64,000 nucleotides of DNA from Hemileia vastatrix. Taxonomy: Eukaryota > Basidiomycota > Pucciniomycetes > Pucciniales > Zaghouaniaceae. Positions within the stretch are counted from its first letter, which is position 1. Every line of letters starts with the position of its first letter. A program made the position numbers and the translations under genes. Location: contig JASXTE010000017.1 of assembly GCA_030280995.1 (NCBI GenBank), forward strand, positions 24,790,498-24,854,497, read 5' to 3'. Positions 32,131 to 43,666 of the stretch are shown here, piece after piece. A model generated the notes under the pieces. That model searched no databases and was not told the origin of the DNA. It saw nothing but the letters and a program-made list of their open reading frames with translations.

Positions 32131-34465
32131 TTGACAAAAATAACAAAAAAATGACAAAAATGACAAAAATTACAAAAAAATTACAAAAATTACAAAAATA
32201 ACAAAAAAAAATTGACAAAAATAACAAATAAAAAATTGACAAATAAAAAACAATTTGACAAAAATGACAAAAACCTTTAAAAAAATGAAAAAAAAAAAAT
32301 TAATAAAAAAAAAATTCGAGATTAAAAAAAATAACAAAAGTGACAATAATGACAAAATTAACAAAATTGACAAAATTGACAAAATTGACAAAAATTGACA
32401 AATATGACAAAAATGACAAAAAAAATTGACAAAATTGACAAAAAAAAATGACAAAAAATGGACAAAAATGACAAAAAAATTGACAAAAATGACAAAAAAA
32501 ATTGACAAAAATGACAAAAATAACAAAAAATGACAAAAATGACAAAAAAAAATTTGATAAAAAAATGCCAAAAAAGAATGCCAAAAATGACAAAAAAAAA
32601 TGCCAAACATGACAAAAATGACAAAAAAAAAATTTAAAAAAATGACATAAAAATGACATAAATGACAAAAATGACAAAAAAATATTAACAAAAAAAAAAT
32701 TAACAAAAATGACAAAAATGACAAAAAAATTGACAAAAATGACAAAAAAATTGACAAAAATGACAAAAAAAAATTGAAAAAATGACAATAAAAAATTAAC
32801 AAAAATGACAATAAAAAAATTTGACAAAAATGACAAAATAAAATTATCAAAAATGAAAATAAAATTGCAAAAAATGACAATAAAATTGACAAAAATGACA
32901 AAAATGACAAAAAAAAATTGACAAAAATGACAAAAAATTGACAAAAATGACAAAAAAAAAATTGACATAAAAAAATGTCAAAAATCACAAAAAAATTTGT
33001 CAAAAATCACAAAAATCACAAAAAAAAAAAATTGTCAAAAATGACAAAATAGCAAAAAATAACAAAAACGTGAAAATGTCAAAAATGTCAAAAATGTCAA
33101 AAAATGTCAAAAATATCAAAAAAATGATAAAAAAATTAAATTAAAAAAATTTGACATAAAAAATGCCAAAAATGCCAAAAACAAAAAATTACAAAAAAAA
33201 ATTGACCAAAAAAAAATAAGATGAAAAAAATGTCAAAAGTGACAAAAAATAAAATTGACAAAAATGAAAAAAATGACAAAATTGACAAAAAATGGCAAAA
33301 AAAATAATTTGACAAAAAAAAATTGACAAAAATGGCAAAAATGACAAAAAAAAAATAATGACAAAAAAAAATGACAAAAATGACAAAAAAAAAATGACAA
33401 AAATAATAAAAAAATGACAAAAAAAAATTAACAAAAATGACAAAAACGACAAAAAAATTGACAAAAATGACAAAAATGACAAAAATGACAAAAAAAAATT
33501 GACAAAAATAACAAATAAAAAATTGACAAATAAAAAACAATTTGACAAAAATGACAAAATAATTGACAAAAATGACAAAAACATTGACAAAAATGAAAAA
33601 AAAAATTAACAAAAAAAAATTCAAGATTAAAAAAAATAACAAAAGTGACAAAAATGACAAAAATGACAAAATTGACAAAATTGACAAAAATTGACAAAAA
33701 TGACAAAAATGAAAAAAAATAATTGACAAAAATGACCAAAAAAAAATTGACATAAAAAAAATGACAAACATGACAAAAATGACAAAAAAAATTTGACAAA
33801 AATTGACAAAAAAAATGAAAGAAAAAAAATTGACAAAAATGATAAAAAAAAAAATAACAAAAAAAATGACAAAAATGACAAAAAAATGATAAAAAATGAT
33901 AAAATTGACAAAAAAAAATGACAAATAAAAAAAATGAAATAAAAAAAATTGACTAGAATGACAAAAAAAAATGGCAAAAATTGACAAAAAAAATTGAATT
34001 AAAAATGACAAAAAAAAATTGACAAAAAAAAAAAGTCCAAAAAAAAAAGAAAAAAGTCCCAAAAAAAAATGACAATAAAAATAAAATAAAAATAAAATAA
34101 AAATAAAAATAAAATAAAAAATAAGTAAAAAAAAGTGAAAAAAAAGTGAAAAAAAAGTGAAAAAAAGTGACAAAAAAAATTGTCAAAAATGTCAAAAACA
34201 ACAAAAATGACAATAAAATTGCCAAAAATGACAAAATAAAATTGACAAAAATGACAAAAATGACAAAAAAAAATTGACAAAAAAAAAATGTGACAAAAAA
34301 AAAATAATAATAATAAGTGAAAAAAATGACAAAATAAAATTGGCCAAAATGACAAAATTGACAAAAAAAAAAAAAAAAAAAAAAAGTGACAAAAATGACA
34401 AATAAAAAAATTGGCAAAAATGACAAAATTGACAAAAAAAAAAAAAAAAAAAAAGTTACAAATAT
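32131..34465 (+). repeat. TGACAAAAA minisatellite, main array (2.3 kb)
   Basis: Dominated by units AAAAATGACA and AAAATTGACA, with local variants TGTCAAAAA, ATCACAAAAA, TGCCAAAAA and AAAAAAGTGA (near 34140). The plus strand is almost only A with short TGACA islands, giving strong strand asymmetry. Long Phe-rich ORFs on the minus strand are translations of the repeat, not genes. Cut by Gypsy-A2 on the left and Copia-2 on the right. Confidence 0.95.
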
Positions 34466-34586
34466 TGTTAGGTTACACTCAACTGTGCCGCAGTAACCCT
34501 AAGTTGTATATATATATATAGCACACATAGCATGATATGTGAGTGTGGTAATAAAGAATAAGAGATCATCATTGCTAGTCACAATA
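34466..34586 (+). repeat. Copia-2 5' LTR (121 bp)
   Basis: Very short LTR containing a TATATATATATA run near its middle (about 34507-34520). Its end abuts the primer site. Paired with 39672-39792. Confidence 0.9.
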
Positions 34587-34600
34587 GGTTATGGGCCTAT
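34587..34600 (+). promoter_or_regulatory. Copia-2 primer binding site, initiator-Met tRNA half-molecule type
   Basis: GGTTATGGGCCT follows the LTR directly. It is complementary to a CAU anticodon stem-loop (GGCCCAUAACC), as in Drosophila copia, which is primed by a cleaved initiator tRNA-Met fragment, rather than to a tRNA 3' end. Confidence 0.75.
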
Positions 34601-35132
34601 AAAGCGCTTATTCCCAACTAAAAAAGTACTTGTACCACCATAACGAGTTACCTTTTCTCATTTATTTCCCTATTTCTCTTCTCTTCAGACTAAGTCTTGG
34701 CCTTGTCAGCCTGTTTCTGTCCATTCCAATTTTTTTTATAACTAATTTGATCAACTGTTTTATCCTTTTTTTCCTTTTCTCATTTTTTTTTCTCTTTTCT
34801 TTTTCCAGTTTCCTTTATCTTCTTTTCTCTCTCTCCATTTCTCTTCTTCATTTCAACAATTAGGTCAGAATCTTGGCCAGATACTGAAGTGTAATTGCGG
34901 ACGCGCAACTACTCCGAAAGTTTTTCTCTTTTCTCCTTTTTTTTCTCTTTTACTTCCCTTTCCTCTCTTTTTTTTCTTTTCCCCCTTTCTATAACTTTGT
35001 GGATAAAATAAAAAAAAACAAAAAACAAAAAACAAAAAACAAAACAATTTTATTTCTGCAGAATGTCGATGAACAACCCAAGAAGATGACAAAACTCTGA
35101 CTCTGGCAGCTAGAGACCTACCGCCACACCAA
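34601..35132 (+). other. Copia-2 leader
   Basis: No gene supported. C/T-rich runs (34730-34860, 34920-34990) and an A-rich AAAACAAAAA stretch (35005-35045). This is the probable 5' untranslated leader before gag. Confidence 0.65.
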
Positions 35133-35150
35133 TTGACACAAACATCTTTG

Positions 35151-36240
35151 ATGGCTGCTACGTCCTCTTCCTCTTCTCAACCCCAAGTGACCACATCCAA
35201 ATCTTCTTACCGGGCTCCGGCTAATGCTGAAACTCCGGAAAATCTAGTTCCACCAAACACTGGGTCATCTAGTGGCACTGCCACCCCACTCCCTCCCATG
35301 CAACCAATCAATATGAGTCTGTGGGACCGAGAGGAACGCCAACACATTACACAAGCAATCACCAGTATCAAACAAGAAGTTAAAACCTGGACTAATATCC
35401 TGAAAACTGATGGATCAAATTTCAATTACTGGTACAGGGATGTAAAACTCATGCTGGACGAATATATTGACGACAGCTTATACCCCCATAGAATTCTCAC
35501 CGACACTAACACTTCTAAAGAAAAGATTTCACGCTGTATCATGCTCAACTCCGTGGCACCTGAAATTAAATCGTTGATTGTAAATATCAAACCAGTTGGT
35601 TTGCTCTATCAAGAATTAGACACACGCTTCAATGTTCCTTGTAAAGCCTCTCAACTTAACGCATGGGAAAAAATGTCAAGTCTCAGCCTCAAAGACTTTG
35701 GGAACCCACTGCTACTAATTACAAGGCTCAAAGAATGTGTGGAAAAGTTTAAAAGCCATGGCCCACAAATTAACAAAGATACAGTTCTTGGTATCCTCCT
35801 CCAGCAGTCGATGAAAAGTGATCCCATCTTCTACGAAAAAGTACTGGAAGATAAATAATTGAGCCTTTGTGTGTCTGGTGAATACCCTTCTTACATGGAA
35901 TTACAGCGAGTAATGTCAAATGTATGGTACTGAATCAATGCCGGGAAGTCCTTAAAATCAAAATCTTCAGAAGCTTCTCCAAACTCGTTGACAGCACAAA
36001 TGGCTGAAATTCCATCAGGCCAGATATCAGGTGGTAACAAGACATAAACACCAACTACGATGGTTACCAAAGCACCTCTATTTTGGAACTGTAACACCCG
36101 GATCACTTACAAGCCAATTGTCAACGACCCCCATCATTTGGTAATCAAATTCGACACAACATTGCACCAGCACCACCCCCTGGCCAAAATTATCAAGCTT
36201 TTTATCCGTTACTTGTGCCTGTTCCGATGATGCCGACATA
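35151..36240 (+). pseudogene. gag: Copia-2 gag
   Basis: ATG at 35151 (MAATSSSSSQPQ) after a Ser/Pro-rich start. The UBN2-type Copia gag core is visible: ILKTDGSNFNYWYRDVKLML, ISRCIMLNSVAPEIKSLI, ELDTRFNVPCKASQLNAWEK, RLKECVEKFKSHGPQINKD. The open frame stops at TAA 35856. Downstream fragments keep ELQRVMSN and a wrecked zinc knuckle near 36090 (WNCNTRITYKPIV, where CX2CX4HX4C is expected). Capsid and nucleocapsid role; inactive. Confidence 0.85.
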
Positions 36241-36280
36241 TGTTAACTGAGAAAATATACAAAAAAATCCTGTTGGGAGA

Positions 36281-36763
36281 ATGGACAGCTATAGACCTAC
36301 ATACCCAAAACGTCTGTATTTCACAGTTATCTGTCCACCTGCTCCAGAACAAGTTGCAACAAAACAAGCCCATATTGTAGAGGTAATTGATGAACAACCA
36401 ATGGCTGCCTCTGTACTTGTTGAACAACTTCCGGCTGCAACATCAAGTAGCAAAGAAACAGTAGTACTTGACTCTGGAGCCACACACCACTTGAATGGCA
36501 ACCCTGATCTTTTAGTTAACTTTAAAACACTTAAGCCCCCTATTCCCCTCACAGTGGCAACTGATGGAGAGCATAACTTTATTACAGGAATGGGAACGAT
36601 GCAGTTTATTGGGATACATGGGGAGATTATTAATCTTGGACCTGTTCACTATTGTTCAAAAGCAATAGGTACACTCATCTCTCCTGCTGCTCTGCTAAAT
36701 GGAAAATTACTAATGACTACATGTGGAAACTCGTTTATATTCTGGAAAGATGGACTACAATGA
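36281..36763 (+). pseudogene. pol: Copia-2 protease
   Basis: Open 160-codon stretch with the Copia aspartic protease site TVVLDSGATHHLNGN at about 36460-36505, followed by the typical PIPLTVATDGEHNFITGMGT and ISPAALLNGKLL. Stops at 36761 before the integrase region. Confidence 0.87.
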
Positions 36764-36913
36764 TTAAACGCGGACCATTTTAATAGAATTTGGCTTTTTC
36801 CTCCTCCAATTAATCAAAAAATACGCTCCTTAAATTCAAGTGAACAGAAACACACAATAGCTTTAACCAAAAAACCATCCCTCCTATCCACCCCAACTAT
36901 ACCTGGCAAAGCC

Positions 36914-37869
36914 TTGCAGGCTACCTCTGTCATTAAGCTAGATATTCCCAAAATCAACCTACCTACAGTTACAAGGACCAAAGACAAAGAAGAACTCTAT
37001 AACTGGCATTGTAAATTTGGTCACGCAAGCTTAAGACAACTTAAACGGATGATAGTAGGAAAAATGGCTACAGGACTTCCAGACAAACTTCCACCGGGAA
37101 AAATTGTATGTCATTCTTGTAGAGTGTGTAAAAGCAAACAGTGTTTCTTATTAGACTAAACAGGTATAGATCCGAAAAAATTGGAAATACTCACAGCTGA
37201 CCTAATTGGACCTATGGAAGAGACTACATTTGCTAATGGACTTTACGCCCTCACAATCAAAGACATATTGACATCATATGGTGAATGCCATATACTGTCT
37301 CAGAAGTCAGAAGCACCAGATGTCATTATCAAAACAATTACCCACCTAGAAAATCAGACAAATGAAAATGTCAAAGTTTTCCAATTGGACAATGGTGGAG
37401 AGTTCAAGAACAAAAGGTTAGCATTCTTCTTTGAAGGTAAAGGTATTCAACATGAGCTGACGCAGCCATACTACCATGCGCAGAACGGCTGTATTGAACA
37501 CTTTAATCAAAGCATTGAAGAGATGGGAAGAACTGTCCTACATGAAAGTGGCCTACCCAAGTTCTTCTGGGGTTTGCTTACCGATGGGCAGCGTACATTC
37601 GTAACCGCCTACCTAATGTTACTAGCACAACAATGACGCCTTTTGAAGCTATGTTTGACTTAAAACCTCAACTGTATCTGCTACGCCGCTTTGGTGAACT
37701 GGCCTACGTTCATATTCCCAAAGAAACACGCTGGAAACTAGATGACAGAGCAAAACCATGCATAATTGTAGGATACCTGCAGGGTTTGAAGGGCTGGCTA
37801 TTTTGGGACCCAGCTGACAAGAAACTACTGTCTTCTGCATGGGAGGACTTCTCTACACCTGGCCAATAA
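36914..37869 (+). pseudogene. pol: Copia-2 integrase
   Basis: Zinc-binding pre-integrase: LYNWHCKFGHASLRQLKRMI and CHSCRVCKSKQ (36990-37140), then a TAA. Core from 37181: LTADLIGPMEETTF (first Asp), FQLDNGGEFKNKR (second Asp), HAQNGCIEHFNQSIEEMG (Glu). Post-core TPFEAMFDLKPQLYLLRRFG and CIIVGYLQGLKGWLFWDP in a shifted frame (37633-37869). The catalytic D-D-E are all present. Confidence 0.88.
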
Positions 37870-38690
37870 AAAATGATAATAAAATTTCAATTGACCACAC
37901 AGTCAATGTGGTATCACCTGACATAGGTTTGGGCAACTTCTCACAAGAACAAAAGTTTGAAAGCCAAGAAGCCCTGACTTTAGCCATTGAAAAGAACTCA
38001 GCCTTCTTTGCTCTTCCAGCCCCTAAGACGTATAAAGAAGCTATGAAGTCACCCTTTGCTAACAAATGGATGGCCACTTGTGAAGAAGAAATCAAAAACC
38101 TGATTGATATGGATGTATGGGAATGATTTAAACCGCCTGAAGATGCCTGTATTCTAGATGCACATTGGGTTTTTGCTGAGAAAAGAAATGCGGAAAATGT
38201 CATTGTGAGACATAAAGCAAGGTATGTTGCAAAAATTTTCAAACAGGTACCAGGCCTAGATTTCACTGAAACCTTTGACCCAACGGCAAACTTTGTCTCT
38301 CAACGCCTTATCCTCATGATTTCAGCAATAAACCAATGGCCTGTTCACTCATTTGACATTACAGCTGCATACTTGCATAGTCCACTGAAAGAAGAACTTT
38401 GGGTAAAGGATCCTCCAGGCTTCAAAAAGAAGGATGGGCTAATATTGAAACTCAAGAAGGCGTTGTATGGCACATGCCAAGCCGCCAGATTCTGGTGGCA
38501 ACAACTCCGCGGCACGTTACAGGAAGCAGGATATCAAGTTTCTCAATACGATAGTAGTGTCTATTTCCTATCAACCCAAATAAATAAAACCTTTATATGG
38601 ATCCACATTGATGATGGACTAGTAAGAGGAAGCTCAATTGACTGCCTGAAATTGCTAGAACACTTTTTCAAACAGAGCCTTAAAATATAG
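37870..38690 (+). pseudogene. pol: Copia-2 reverse transcriptase (RVT_2)
   Basis: The lead-in has APKTYKEAMKSPFANKWMAT, the usual start of Copia RT, then a TGA at 38124. Main block 38205-38690: KARYVAKIFKQVPGLDFTET, FDITAAYLHSPLKEELWVKD, LKKALYGTCQAARFWWQQL, and the catalytic WIHIDDGLVRG (IDDG in place of VDDM/L). Ends at TAG 38688. Confidence 0.88.
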
Positions 38691-38699
38691 TGGGAAATT

Positions 38700-39542
38700 T
38701 TGTTGGACTCTATAGTAGGGATCACTACAATGCAAACAAATGACGGTTTCATGTTGAACCAAACACATCTTATTGACCGTGTACTTAAGTCAAGTGGCCA
38801 ACCAATAATCAACAGAGACACTCCTCTACCGCAGCATTGTAATTTATCATCGCCAGGAGGGTCCTCTCTTCCCACTTCCCCAAAGGAATATCTATTAATT
38901 ATAGGTTCACTGAGTTATATTGCCACTGGCACAAGGCCAGACATTTCATTTGCTGTCAACTTACTATCACGTTTCGCTAACTGCCCACAAGAAGTTCATT
39001 GGACGGCACTAAGACATTTGCTTGGATATCTGGCAAACACACGAAAAAAGAATTTGTTCTTGGGAAATCAATCTTCAATTACTGGGAAGCTAGAAGCTTA
39101 TTCAGATTCAAATTGGGTAGGTGAAACTTCAAGATCAACTGTGGGCATGGCTATATTGCTTCAGGGATCATTAATTTTTCGGAGCTCTAAACATATGCCA
39201 TGCATTGCTACCTCAACAAGTCATTCTGAACTCATGGCTTTAAGCTCAGCCACCAGAATCGGAACTTGGATAAAAAACCTTTTGAATGAATTGATAGACT
39301 TCATTGATCCACTAATACTTAAATGTGATAATCAGGCAACTGTCAAGATAGCATCAGACCAAGCATCCAACAAATGAACAAGACACGTCAAAAGAGATTT
39401 CTTCTATATTAACAAACAACTGTTTAAATGGAAAGCAGAACTTTTATGGGTAGAAACAACTGATCAGTTAGCTGATGTGTTGATGAAGAGTTTGGGTAAT
39501 ATATTACATAACAGATCATGTCTAAAATTAGGTTTAAGATAA
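38700..39542 (+). pseudogene. pol: Copia-2 RNase H
   Basis: LLIIGSLSYIATGTRPDISF, then RNase H: KLEAYSDSNWVGETSRST, ATSTSHSELMALSSATR, LKCDNQATVKIASDQ (Asp-Glu-Asp). A TGA at 39375-39377 precedes TRHVKRDFFYINKQLF, and the end TTDQLADVLMKSL matches Copia C-termini. In frame after the stop until TAA at 39540. Confidence 0.88.
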
Positions 39543-39671
39543 TGAGTAGTACAAGGATTTGGTTCATGAGAGTTGGGGTGGATTTTTTTTCTTTCTCCTT
39601 TCTTTTTTTCTTTTATCTCCTGTTCACCTTCTTTTACGCAATGGGTTGTTGCAGCTTGTTGAGGGGGGAGG

Positions 39672-39792
39672 TGTTAGGTTAAACTCAACTGTGCCGCAGT
39701 AACCCTAAGTTGTATATATATATATAGTACACATAACATGATATGTGAGTGTGGTAATAAAGAATAATATATCATCATCGCTAGTCACAATA
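39672..39792 (+). repeat. Copia-2 3' LTR with preceding polypurine tract
   Basis: GAGGGGGGAGG at 39661-39671 is a clear polypurine tract. The LTR repeats 34466-34586 and ends against AAAATGACAAAATTG of the satellite. Confidence 0.92.
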
Positions 39793-40008
39793 AAAATGAC
39801 AAAATTGAAAAAAAAAAAAGTGACAAAATTGAAAAAAAAAAGTGATAAAAATGACAAAAAAAAATTGGCAAAAATGGCAAAAATGACAAAAATGACAAAA
39901 ATGACAAAAAAAAATTGTCAAGAATGACAAAAATGACAATAAAATTGGCAAAAATGACAATAAAATTGACAAAAGTGACAAAAATGACAAAAATGACAAA
40001 AACTATAA
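39793..40008 (+). repeat. TGACAAAAA minisatellite, right piece
   Basis: AAAAATGACA, AAAAATTGGCA and AAAAAGTGA units resume directly after Copia-2, in the same orientation as 32131-34465. Confidence 0.92.
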
Positions 40009-40559
40009 AATTCAATATTCTTTTTAAATTCATATGAATATATATGATGCCTTTTAAAATGAGTTAGTATTATGGATTTAAAATAAATGAGTATAATGCA
40101 TTTAGCCACTTTATGCATTTTGCATTGAAAAGGTATTTAAAACATTGTGAATATTCATGATGCACAAAAACAATGATTAAACTTCATGAAGCATATGTAT
40201 TCACTTATCATTAATGTTCAATAGCTAGGTATTATGTGTTATGAATGATGCATTTTAGATTAAAAATCAATATTCAATTATCAAATTGTCATTAAAATAA
40301 GCTAAAAAATCATGAAAACATAAATATAGATCCAGATGATCTTTATCTAAGTTGTACAAAGTAGCTGACCCTAACCCTTCATCCTAGCTCATAAAATAGA
40401 AAAAACCAAAAAATCAACAGTTATAGTGAAGCATGAAAAATGAGAAAAAGAGTCCTTAAAACTCAGAATACCAAAAATTTCATCAAGACATGAAATGTAG
40501 AGAAAAGCCAGGAGTATGTAATGGTGATAGCCACATCCCCAAGAGTTTGATATTCAGTC
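40009..40559 (-). other. AT-rich sequence left of C0 LTR, no gene
   Basis: No coding signal. Contains several GCATTTT/ATGATGCA-like words. By position (inside of a minus-strand 5' LTR) it may be decayed leader of element C0, but I cannot show that. Confidence 0.45.
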
Positions 40560-40787
40560 CAGGATCCTACAAAAATCAATAATTGATATACAGTACGTAT
40601 TTCTTGATCAAAGATGATTATTTTACTCAATGATAAGAGGTAGAATTTATAGATTAGAACTACGTGAATGTAACTACTAATGTTATAAAAGTATAAGAAT
40701 AATTTGTTTATTGTAAATAAGTAAATAAGTAAGTAATTGAAGGAATGAATCAAAAGTACAAAAAGGAAGGGCCTTTTATAGGCAAAA
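40560..40787 (-). repeat. C0: old C-family LTR, left piece
   Basis: Resembles the start of the C1 LTR (GTACGTATTTCTTGATCAAA, then ACTCAATGATAAGAGGTAGA, then GGCCTTTTATAGGCAAA) and is preceded by AGGATCC, like the C1 primer site. Interrupted by C1 at 40788 (duplication CAAAA at 40783-40787). The other piece is at 62555-63051. Confidence 0.75.
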
Positions 40788-41868
40788 TGTCAAGGTTCAC
40801 TTTTTGTCTAGAAGCTTTGGTATGGTGTTATATGAAGATTTTAAGGGTTACTTGGACTCTAAATAATTTAGTACGTATTTCTCAATCAAAGATGTTGTTT
40901 TACTCAATGATAAGAGGTAGAATTAAAATATTTATATAAACTATAGATTAGAATCACGTCCTTGTAAATACTAAAGATATAAGATATAAGAAGTAAATAT
41001 TATATTGTAGTTGTTGTAATAAGTAAGTTGGTAAAAAAGGATGATTAAAAGACAACAAAAAGAGAGGCCTTATATAGGCAAAGGAGAGACAAAGCACGGC
41101 AATCAAATTCTAAAAACAGTAGTATGAGAGAGAGAAAAGAACATTCCAGAAAGAGTATTTCAAATAATAAAGTTATTCTAAAAAAGAAGGCGTCAAAAAG
41201 ATGTATTTACAGAGTATGTCAGAAATAAATCAATGTATTTAATATTTACTGTAGAAGTCAATCCTAAATAATAAATTTGAATTTTTTGTATATATTTAAT
41301 ATTATTTGAATATTTAAACCTTATTTTATCTTAATATCTATTTTTTAATATAAAATTTTATTTTTTTCCAACCTGTCAAATGAGCACGGTGTTAGAGAAA
41401 AATATAAGGGACAAAATTATATTTTTAATTTTAATTATTTATTTAATTTTTTAATTTTAACATTCTGTAATTAGTTAATTTATTCACCACACAATATGGG
41501 GGGCGGACTTGCTAGCAAGTCCGCAACCTTGGACCCAAACTCACCATAGATTGAACACACATTGAGCTATTGATAAAGGAACCATACAATCAGGGATGAA
41601 CACCACTCAGCAGAACAGTTTTAGGTGGGTGTTCAAGTAGAGTTCAGTATGGGTTCAGTCTGAGTTCAGTCTGAGTTCCATCTGAGTTCCATCTGAGTTC
41701 AGGTTGAGGACTTGCTAGCAAGTCCACCCCCTATATTGCGTAGTGATTATAACTAATTTTAATGTAACTAAATTATAATTAAATAATAATTAAAAAAATG
41801 ATAAGGTGCAGCTTCATCCAGTAAATAATAAATTAATTCACTGGGTAAGTCTAGTAGCCTGGCTGACA
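40788..41868 (-). repeat. Gypsy-C1 3' LTR (817 bp plus MITE)
   Basis: Plus-strand ends TGTCAAGGTTC and GGCTGACA. Contains MITE M1 at 41485-41745. A minus-strand TATA box (CTATATAAGG) lies near 41067-41077. The polypurine tract follows inward (minus-strand AGAGTGAGGGAG, 41869-41880). Confidence 0.92.
41485..41745 (+). mobile_element. CACTA-ended MITE, copy M1 (261 bp)
   Basis: Terminal inverted repeats of about 38 bp start CACCACACAATAT and end ATATTGCGTAGTG; the flanking 3-bp duplication is ATT. The empty site is visible in the other C1 LTR (TTTATTATAAC). Each terminal repeat holds the perfect palindrome GGACTTGCTAGCAAGTCC. The interior has 5-6 degenerate copies of CTGAGTTCAGT. No ORF. CACTA ends and a 3-bp duplication point to the CACTA/EnSpm type of DNA transposon. 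Confidence 0.9.
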
Positions 41869-41929
41869 CTCCCTCACTCTAAAAAAAAACAATAAAAAAA
41901 ATGCTATGATTTTTTCTTTTTATACTTTT

Positions 41930-42015
41930 TTAGTAGAGTAGGAAGATTAGATATCTCCTTCCCAGGTATCCAAGAATCATATTCAGATGATTTATTCTTG
42001 AATCTCAATAAGTAT
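41930..42015 (-). pseudogene. pol: Gypsy-C1 chromodomain, C-terminal piece
   Basis: Minus-strand translation gives KYLLRFKNKSSEYDSWIPGK and EISNLPTLLKKYKK, matching the C2 chromodomain (YLLRFKGKSNEFDKWIPEKE). Separated from the rest of pol by insert E. The AGTAT duplication marks the break. Confidence 0.82.
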
Positions 42016-43666
42016 TTTCAGCTCCACACTAGTCACAGTGGGGACTGACCAGCTCAAGCAATAATATGAATGAACGTTGAGATGTTAATATCAAGATATG
42101 TGGATATATCTGTGGCTAGGTCTACCAGTCTCTGGAGACAATAGCCTTCCCACTTATTTATTTTGTGAGTTTTGTGAAGTAAAAGAGAATCAACACTACA
42201 GTCTCTGTAATATCACTTTCTCTAAGCACCACGCAACAGAAGGAACACTACTCAACTAATCTTACTACCTAGTGTAACTAATAGAACTATTACTATACAA
42301 CTAATAACTAGCACTTAATAATATAAGGGAGTTAAAAGATGGATGAGAGTGATCTAATAATTATAACAAAAGGTTCTAGAGATTACAATATTGTTAGTGT
42401 CACGTATAATGATGATAACAAGTTGTACTACTTAAATATAATTTAATACTACTATTAAACACTTATAGAGAGTGAGAACTCGACCCAATAACACTTTAAT
42501 AATTATTTTTAAGAGGCAGGAAATGACAAATAAAAGTTCAAACAATAAAACTTACTTTATATCCAAGAGGTAAGGTTATTTTCTACTGCAGTTATTCTGG
42601 CAAATGGCAACTTGGCAAATATTTATAAAGGGTTAAAAGATGATCTTTACTTCACAGAAACAACCCTATATATAGTAAAATATACCTTCACCTGCCCCAC
42701 AGCGCATTAGAGACCTCCGGACCCTCAACTCTACTATCTGGCTTTCAGAACTCCCCTGAATGCAGTATGCCAACAGTTCCTCAAGCTGTGACAACTGCAT
42801 TCTCCTCAGTCTTACTCAGGATGAGTCGAGTCAAGAGCCTTTTTGGCCTCCCACACCATGTGCTTACAATTTTTCTCAAGCCTGAGACACACACTATACT
42901 AAAAAGAGAGAAAATGAGATAAATGAAAGTGAAACAGTAATATAAATGATAAGAAACCAAGATTTAAGATAAGATAAAGTGAAAATAGCCTCAGATAAAT
43001 GACTGATAAGTAAAGGAGATATGTATAGTTTTTTCTAGACAATAGGTTTTGTAAAAAGGGCTCAGAAGCGCCATAAAAAACATAGTAATAATGAGGTATT
43101 AAGTATTTTAAGCTTTAATGTGACTGATAAGGGATCACAGATTTTATAGATATAGTTTAAAAGGAAAATAGATAAAAGGAAATAAAATGAAAGGAATATA
43201 AGATCAAAGGAATGGATAAAACTTAAACAAAAGTGATTTTACTAATTATAAGATAGATAATTAAATATATCCAACAAAGTCCTGTAAAAGAGCCATGAGG
43301 GGTCCATTTTTGGTCCAGGAGTGAGATCTGAGGGGTCCAAGTAAGGTTGTCCATTATCCTGGGGTGCCCTGTTGTTTGACTAGAGATTGATATCCAGCAT
43401 GGTTTGGCGCTTTATTGGGTTAAGTTGTCCAAGGATATTTTGTGGATAATTTTTCTTGTATTGAGTTTGGAAATAGTAGATTCTGCCCACACTCTATCCC
43501 TTCTAGAAATAATTCTACTATTTTTTATCTTTTTATTTTTATAATAATAATTTTTATTATTATAAATACTATATCAAGATTTTTCTGTTATTTTATTTAT
43601 CAAGTATTTTTTATCATGATTTATAAAATTGTCAGTGGGTAGTCCAGTGGAATCTGCCAGCTGACA
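42016..43666. mobile_element. Insert E: solo-LTR-like, 1651 bp
   Basis: Ends TTTCAGCTCC and CCAGCTGACA (TGTCAGCT/AGCTGACA family with one decayed base), with a 5-bp duplication AGTAT (42011-42015, 43667-43671). It splits the C1 chromodomain. No coding region; the best explanation is a solo LTR of an otherwise absent element. Confidence 0.78.

Larger units (their letters stand above)
34466..39792 (+). mobile_element. Copia-2, complete 5.3-kb Ty1/Copia element
   Basis: Short LTRs of about 121 bp (34466-34586, 39672-39792) starting TGTTAGGTTA and ending GTCACAATA, differing at about six sites. Between them lie, in Copia order, gag, protease, integrase, RT and RNase H. Inserted in the TGACAAAAA satellite, which resumes at 39793. 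No clear target duplication could be read in the repetitive flanks. All domains are present but cut by stops and frame changes. Confidence 0.93.

Noticed and set aside
32170..34435. Long minus-strand ORFs rich in Phe, Cys, His and Val
   Set aside because: They are read-throughs of the TGACAAAAA satellite (TTTTTGTCA on the minus strand); overlapping frames give the same kind of protein and no domain is visible. The same holds for 63000-63900 and 39781-40033.
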